Source: Leptasterias polaris (taxonomy: Eukaryota; Echinodermata; Asteroidea; Forcipulatida; Asteriidae). From it: a stretch of 64,000 bases of DNA. Below are positions 59,693 to 64,000 of this stretch, piece by piece. Every line of letters begins with the position of its first letter. Position 1 is the stretch's first letter. The stretch spans positions 3,534,001 through 3,598,000 of the forward strand of contig JAZGTN010000094.1 in assembly GCA_037783415.1 (NCBI GenBank), in the 5' to 3' direction. Made by a program: the position numbers and the translations under genes. Under the pieces are notes generated by a model, which was given only the letters and a program-made list of their open reading frames with translations, did no database searches and had not been told where the DNA came from.

Positions 59693-62600
59693 CTGCAGAA
59701 AATAAAAGGGAAGCAAGAGGTTAAAAGGACTCCAGACCCACTCATTCTTCTTTATGTGTTTCCCACTTACGACGTGTCGTGGCCGAGCGGTTAAGAGCAT
59801 CCGACTTAAGTTCTGGTGGCTGAGTCATCAGGGTGTGCGTTCGAATCCCGGTCATGACACTTAACTATAATTGCTTCTCTTCACCCAGGGGTAAAATGGG
59901 TACCTGTGAGGGCAAAGATGGTTTTGTGAATGATTTAGCTTAGTGCGCTTGTGCTATGTGTGCCTCTTCTGCTTGGGCAAAGACTTAGAAGACATCTGCC
60001 TTGACTTTTCAATTGTGTAAAACTGCATTTTTTTTGGCACACTGTCTTTGGTAGCACAAAGTAGGAGTCATCGCCAGCAGAAGTGTAGCCTTTTGTCAAG
60101 GCCTTTCCTTAGCTTAGACACAGCTGTGTAGCTGCGAAGCATCGGGGAGAGGAGACCTCATTGTGCGCGCGCAAGTGGCGAAGCCATGAGGTCTTTTCCA
60201 ACTTGATTTTGTGTTTTTTAGGTGTTGAATTATTCATAAAAATTCAAACATAAATCAGTCATAATTTGTAAGCAAATAAGTAAAGTACTGAAAGGTTAAC
60301 CAATCACAATGCATAGGCCTAATAGGTCAATGTATGCTGACCGCGTCGCTTTTGTTTGGTTTGGAATTTTGCTACCTCGGCAGGGTAGCAAAAACAAAAA
60401 AATAAAGAAAAGTTTAGAAATTCTTGACGAACTTGAAATAGCCCTAGTGGCTTCATCGCTTGCGCGTGTGGTCTCCGGTTCTAGTCGCTTCGCAGCTACA
60501 CCGTTGTCTACACCGATGGCCTTGACGAAACGCTAGCAGAAGTGAGGAGATTGAAACTAAATTGTGAACACCTCAAGAATGTGTTTGCTGACTGCTGCTA
60601 TTGGTCGGCCCAACATTGTCAATAAATTTGTTTACAAAAGTAAAGAAAAGCGTTCTTGACAAATTTGAAAGAGCCCTAGTGACTTCATTGCTTGCGCGTG
60701 TGGTCTCCGGTTCTAGTCGCTTCGCAGCTACACAGCTGTCTAGACCGGGATTGGCCTGACGAAAGGCTAGCAGAAGTGAGGAGATTGAAACTAAATTGTG
60801 AACACCTCAAAAAATGTGTTTGCTGACTGCTGCTATTGGTCTGCCCAACGTTGTCAATACATTTGTTTGCTCCAGCAGAACGAAGCCCTGGATGGACTGT
60901 AAAGGAGTTTGTGGGTGTAATACTCACACAGGCGGCAATCAATACTGGATTGAGGACGAATAAGCCGGACAGACTAACGATGAAATAAGCAACCGTCCCA
61001 ATTATGCTCACAGCAAAGTCCTGAAAATAAATTTAAAAAACAAAAAAAATATAAATGTTCACAGATTTGCACATAACATGGTATAAAGATGGTCATGGTG
61101 GAAAACTTCCCTTGAAATAGTTTACCTTGAAATGCCATAGTTTTTAGGAAATGAGTAAAACAATAGTCTTTATCACGCAGGATAAAATCCGATGTGTGAA
61201 AAAAAGTTAAAACATATAATGGGGTTTTCCACCGTTTCTCATGACTCTGAAGACCAATTATTTCATATATATGTTGGGTTAAATCTAGTGTGGATGCTTG
61301 TCTTTGGCAATTACCAATGTTGTACACACCCTATAACCCGCAAAATGTTAAAGTACTTCCCGAGTCCTTCAAAATCAGCTGCAGGATTTGGATGAGTTTG
61401 GAGGATTGAGGCATGTTTGACATTCACTTACATAAAGGTACATGGCAACAGAGGAACCTACATGTACATAACTCATATGCATTGATTTTGGAGGATTGAT
61501 GCAGTAGGCATCCTACATAAACCCATACTGGTAAGGCACCTTATCAAAACTATTCTCGGGTAGGTTCCGGGACAGCTCCACCCGGGGTCGATTTTCATCC
61601 CGCTTCAAGTTGTTTTGTTTTATAAATTCACTACGGGATTGTTCCGGGGACAGTTAACTCACAGCTGAGCTGTATGTTTACATTCTACAAGATTAGATGG
61701 CAAGCACTTGTTATCTACTGGAAGCCTGGTTACAATTAAGTAAAATAGAATACCAACAATTTTGGGTAATATTTGTGCCATGATGTAGAACTGCATTAAA
61801 CATGACTACTCAAACAACTGTAAACACGATGGGATTGATGTTCCCAATAGGGGATCAATTGTACTACAAGTTTTAAACACCATTCTTCCATCCAAAAAAT
61901 AACATCAATGTCTTCAACAACAAAACGACACAAATATTTAAACGTTTTAAAGGCACTGGACATGCTTGGTAATTACACAAAATATATATTAGCATAAAAA
62001 CTTACTTGGTAACGAGCAACGGAGAGCTGTTGATAGTATAAAACATTGTGAGAAACGACTCCCTCTGAAGTAACGTAGTTTTTGAGAAAGAGGTAATTTC
62101 TCACTAAAATAATAAAAGACTTCAGGCCTGGGGTCGATTTCACAAAGCACTAAGATTCAGTCTTAAGATGAGTTATCAGTATTACCATAGTGATTTGTAT
62201 TGTGACATCACTCTTTGCTAAGCAACTACGATGGATTTGCACTTAAGATCAATCTTAACTCTTTGTGAAATCGAGCCCTGAAGCCTTTTTTAAGGCATCT
62301 GAAAGCACACAAATTTGTGCAACAAGAAAAAGTCAACTAAATCATGGTTCCCCTGCAAGGGTTGTGAGATCTTATCAATGCCGAACCGCAGAGCTCACAG
62401 TGGGTAGTGTAAACAAACTCGGGACAGTGTGGTCGGATAAATCTGACCAGGAAAGAAAATAAATAACAACAGATCCCGACAAGACAACCCCAAACAGGAC
62501 AAACTTCCCAGAAACAACCCAGGAATAGATTTGATAAGGTGCCTAATTTTGGAGGAAATGATTGAAGAAGCCGAAGGGATTCTACCTAAACTCAAATCGG

Positions 62601-63647
62601 TTGATTTTGGAGGATTGAGGCTGTAGGCACCGTACATGTACATAAACTCATATTGGTTGATTTTGGAGGGGTGGGGCAGGAGGCACCCTATAAGAAAATT
62701 GTGTTGGAGGTTGTGCTGGTCCAAGAAAAACATACGACTAATGGAATTATCTCCTATCAAGTTAACCACAAGGGAAACTGACTGCCAACATAGGGCTACA
62801 TAGCTCATTTGCTAGAGCGCCGGCACGTTTTACCAAAGGTCACTGGTTCAAATCCCGCTCTAATCAATTTCTACTTGTTGAAACCCCACATTCAAAGTTC
62901 ACCTCACACAAAATTGTTTACTCACAAATAAATAAATGTTGATCCTCGTGATCTGCTTGGCTTTTCCAAGAGCGAAAACGAAGAAGAGCATAATGCACAC
63001 TAGCAATCCGCTGAATACGACGATCCCAAATAAGATGGTCGTGACATTCACTCCGGAGAAGATGCAGATTATAAAGGCGATGAGTGACCAACCCTGCGGA
63101 CAAAAAATAAAGACCAGAATAATACGGAATATTTCCTAAAAAACTATAGCATTTCAAGCAAAACTATTTCAAGGGAGGTTTTCCACACCATGACCATCTT
63201 TATACCATGTGCAAATCTGTGAACATTTTATCTTCAATCTTACCCATGGTGAACACAACCTTTAAATAAAAAACAAACAAAAGAAAAACAGGACTTCAAA
63301 GCTGCTTACTTACACTATTTGAAATGCAATACTGCATCAGGTTTTTGAAAATGACAACTTCTGCAATGGCTTTGAAGTTTTCATTGGCACACAAACAGGG
63401 TGTCAAAAAGGCATTCACAAAAAATCAGAAGCTGAGGATTGAGTTGAGGGTAAGTGGGGGGGGGGAGGTAATTAGGACAAGTTTTATAGTTGCTGTTTTT
63501 TTAAACATGACATAAACTTACAATTTTCTTGGCCATCACTATGCCATTGATGGATTTGACATAGCTCATTTCCATTCCGCATTTGCGATCACCGGTTTCA
63601 GTTCCACCGCTACCCCCTCCAACTTCCTGCGCATTCATATCGGCCAT
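59573..63647 (-). CDS. MARVEL-domain four-pass membrane protein, gene 2, four coding exons on the minus strand
   Basis: Exons 63522-63647, 62926-63093, 60928-61020 and 59573-59692 join to 168 residues. All three introns are GT-AG and phase 0 (428, 1905 and 1235 bp). The Gly/Ser-rich N-tail (about 35 residues) is followed by membrane segments near 41-55, 62-84, 99-118 and 124-145. The first outer loop is very short and carries NVT, a possible glycosylation site. The fourth segment starts VFGFIAM, as in gene 1, and the basic stretch NFKRWRQNK follows it. The protein ends in NPTY, which fits the NPxY consensus for clathrin-adaptor or PTB binding. Exon boundaries match gene 1, so the two are paralogues. 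Family members work in membrane trafficking; the specific role is unknown. SINE and MITE insertions lie in intron 2 and a tandem duplication in intron 3. Confidence 0.85.
59771..59960 (+). mobile_element. tRNA-derived SINE in intron 3 of gene 2
   Basis: gtgtcgtggccgagcggtta (A-box region) and gtgcgttcgaatcccggtca (B box, 59839-59848) give a Ser/Leu-type tRNA head, followed by the aattgcttctcttcaccc, gggtacctgtgagggcaaag and gatttagcttagtgcgct tail. The tail lacks the 3' end seen at 57000-57140. Confidence 0.75.
60110..60880. repeat. Duplicated segment in intron 3 of gene 2: two direct copies plus an inverted part
   Basis: Copies at about 60397-60640 and 60641-60880 share gcttgcgcgtgtggtctccg, cttcgcagctacac and ctagcagaagtgaggagatt (period about 245 bp). 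60110-60195 holds the complement of its middle part (cagctgtgtagctgcgaagc). The cluster can fold back on itself. Confidence 0.8.
60928..61020 (-). CDS. Gene 2 coding exon 3
   Basis: Codes residues 99-129 (DFAVSIIGTVAYF... to ...VLIAAC), with acceptor TTATTTTCAG and donor GTGAGT. It covers TM3 and the start of TM4. Sequence of the TTAA-MITE type begins only about 20 bp upstream of its acceptor. Confidence 0.83.
61040..61335 (-). mobile_element. TTAA-family MITE relative in intron 2 of gene 2
   Basis: Minus strand: caacattggtaattgccaaa at the start and gttatgtgcaaatctgtgaa towards the end, both shared with the copies at 21853 and 63736. The borders are uncertain. Its end is about 20 bp from the acceptor of exon 3. 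Confidence 0.5.
61951..62326 (-). mobile_element. TTAA-type MITE, copy 6, split by another MITE
   Basis: TTAA at 61947-61950, then aggcactggacatgcttggt. The family sequence runs to ttcaggcctg (62130), is interrupted by 62131-62276, and resumes cctgaagcc to about 62326, where it is truncated. Confidence 0.8.
62131..62276 (+). mobile_element. gggtcgatttcac MITE nested in a TTAA MITE
   Basis: 146 bp, flanked by CCTG at 62127-62130 and 62277-62280. It begins gggtcgatttcacaaagc and ends tgtgaaatcgagc. Removing it and one CCTG restores the ggcctgaagcc hairpin of the host MITE. Confidence 0.82.
62790..62890 (+). mobile_element. tRNA-derived SINE in intron 2 of gene 2
   Basis: ccaacatagggctacatagc, gctagagcgccggcacgttt, ggtcactggttcaaatcccg and the tail ctctaatcaatttctacttg match the copy at 31546. 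Changes in the A box (tcatttgctag) argue against a working tRNA. Confidence 0.7.
62926..63093 (-). CDS. Gene 2 coding exon 2
   Basis: Codes residues 43-98 (GWSLIAFIICIFSG... to ...RINIYLF), with acceptor GTCCGCAG and donor GTGAGT. It covers TM1, the short NVT loop and TM2. It ends before TM3 at the same structural point as exon 2 of gene 1. Confidence 0.83.
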
Positions 63648-63676
63648 GGTGAAGAAACAAAACGGCTTCAGATGAC
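63522..63676 (-). CDS. Gene 2 exon 1 of the coding part, with 5' UTR
   Basis: Codes residues 1-42 from ATG at 63647 (CACCATGGC, a strong context) to ...VMAKKI, with donor GTAAGT. Upstream, TTCTTTCATAG just before 63676 is a good acceptor, so 63648-63676 is probably 5' UTR and a further non-coding exon and the promoter lie beyond the window edge. Confidence 0.75.
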
Positions 63677-63735
63677 CTATGAAAGAATAAAAGTAGCGAT
63701 GAAAGTGAAATTCAAAGTAAGTTTGTATGTTTTAA

Positions 63736-64000
63736 AGACAATGTACAACATTGGCAATTGTCAAAGACCAGTATCCACACTTGATGTGAACCAACAATAT
63801 ACATGTACATAAGGGTGAACGATATGACGATATTATCGTCGCGATGCGATATTGAAACAATATCGACAATATCGAAATATCGCGATATTCGCGATATTAT
63901 ATAAAATAGACGATATGGTTTTAAAGAAAGTTTATCAAAGTTGATCACGCTTTTTCCGTTCAAAGGGTTCCAATTTTTGTAGGCCATTCAATAATTTGGA
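63736..64000 (+). mobile_element. TTAA-family MITE start and an ATATCG-rich segment, cut by the window edge
   Basis: TTAA at 63732-63735 is followed by agacaatgtacaacattggc and the signature aattgtcaaagaccagtatc. From about 63822 to 63905 it is replaced by dense cgatat/atatcg repeats. Confidence 0.6.

Noticed and set aside
59573..59800. 75-codon minus-strand frame starting in intron 3
   Set aside because: The part before residue V of VFGFIA is intron; the acceptor CTGCAG at 59693-59698 defines the true exon.
60685..61011. 108-codon minus-strand frame
   Set aside because: Only its first ~28 residues are exon 3 of gene 2; the rest reads through the donor into the intron.
62918..63157. 79-codon minus-strand frame over exon 2 of gene 2
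   Set aside because: Out of frame with the MARVEL exon, which is supported by matching phases and membrane pattern.

Overview
The window looks like animal nuclear DNA, most likely from an echinoderm and possibly a sea star. It is AT-rich. Its protein genes are split by GT-AG introns or are intronless in the style of echinoderm receptor expansions, and most of the rest is repeats (TIR MITEs, tRNA-derived SINEs, satellite arrays, decayed retroelements). The echinoderm call rests on remembered repeat and gene style, not on a search.

Two genes can be assembled with good support, and both encode small four-pass MARVEL-domain proteins (plasmolipin/MAL/CMTM type). Gene 1 is on the + strand (ATG 4062, stop 15467; 177 aa). 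Gene 2 is on the - strand (ATG 63647, stop 59573; 168 aa). Each has four coding exons and three phase-0 introns at matching places, so they are paralogues pointing toward each other across about 44 kb. Intron 3 of gene 1 contains a third gene on the same strand: an intronless 369-aa rhodopsin-class GPCR (13149-14258) whose signature motifs are unusually altered.

Region by region: 1-4000 is sparse, with two small hairpin MITEs and a SINE. 4062-15467 is gene 1; its first intron holds a ~750 bp near-perfect palindrome. 16-23 kb carries 17-bp and 61-bp tandem arrays and MITEs. 23.5-25.5 kb has a run of exon-like segments with one duplicated exon, perhaps a non-coding transcript. 27.2-28.6 kb is a ~107-bp satellite. 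29.5-33.1 kb contains two larger duplications, one interrupted by a SINE so that filled and empty sites are both visible. 34.4-40.1 kb is a tandem array of ~0.5-1 kb units bearing exon-like cassettes on the - strand. 41.2-45.8 kb holds a 205-bp tandem duplication, a LINE tail and a dead Ty3/Gypsy element. 46.6-48.3 kb is a DNA transposon with 52-bp perfect TIRs. 52.4-54.7 kb is a larger long-TIR element with 9-bp target duplications and a second, inner pair of inverted repeats. 59.6-63.7 kb is gene 2, with SINE and nested MITE insertions in its introns.

The two MARVEL proteins should act in membranes (vesicle or apical trafficking, or membrane organisation) and the GPCR in chemosensing or signalling. 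Nothing in the sequence shows the three work together. No autonomous transposase or intact retroelement was found, so the mobile DNA here appears non-autonomous or dead. I did not find a clearly new biological system. The best leads are the nested and filled-site transposon records, the giant palindrome, the exon-cassette array and the motif-altered GPCR.
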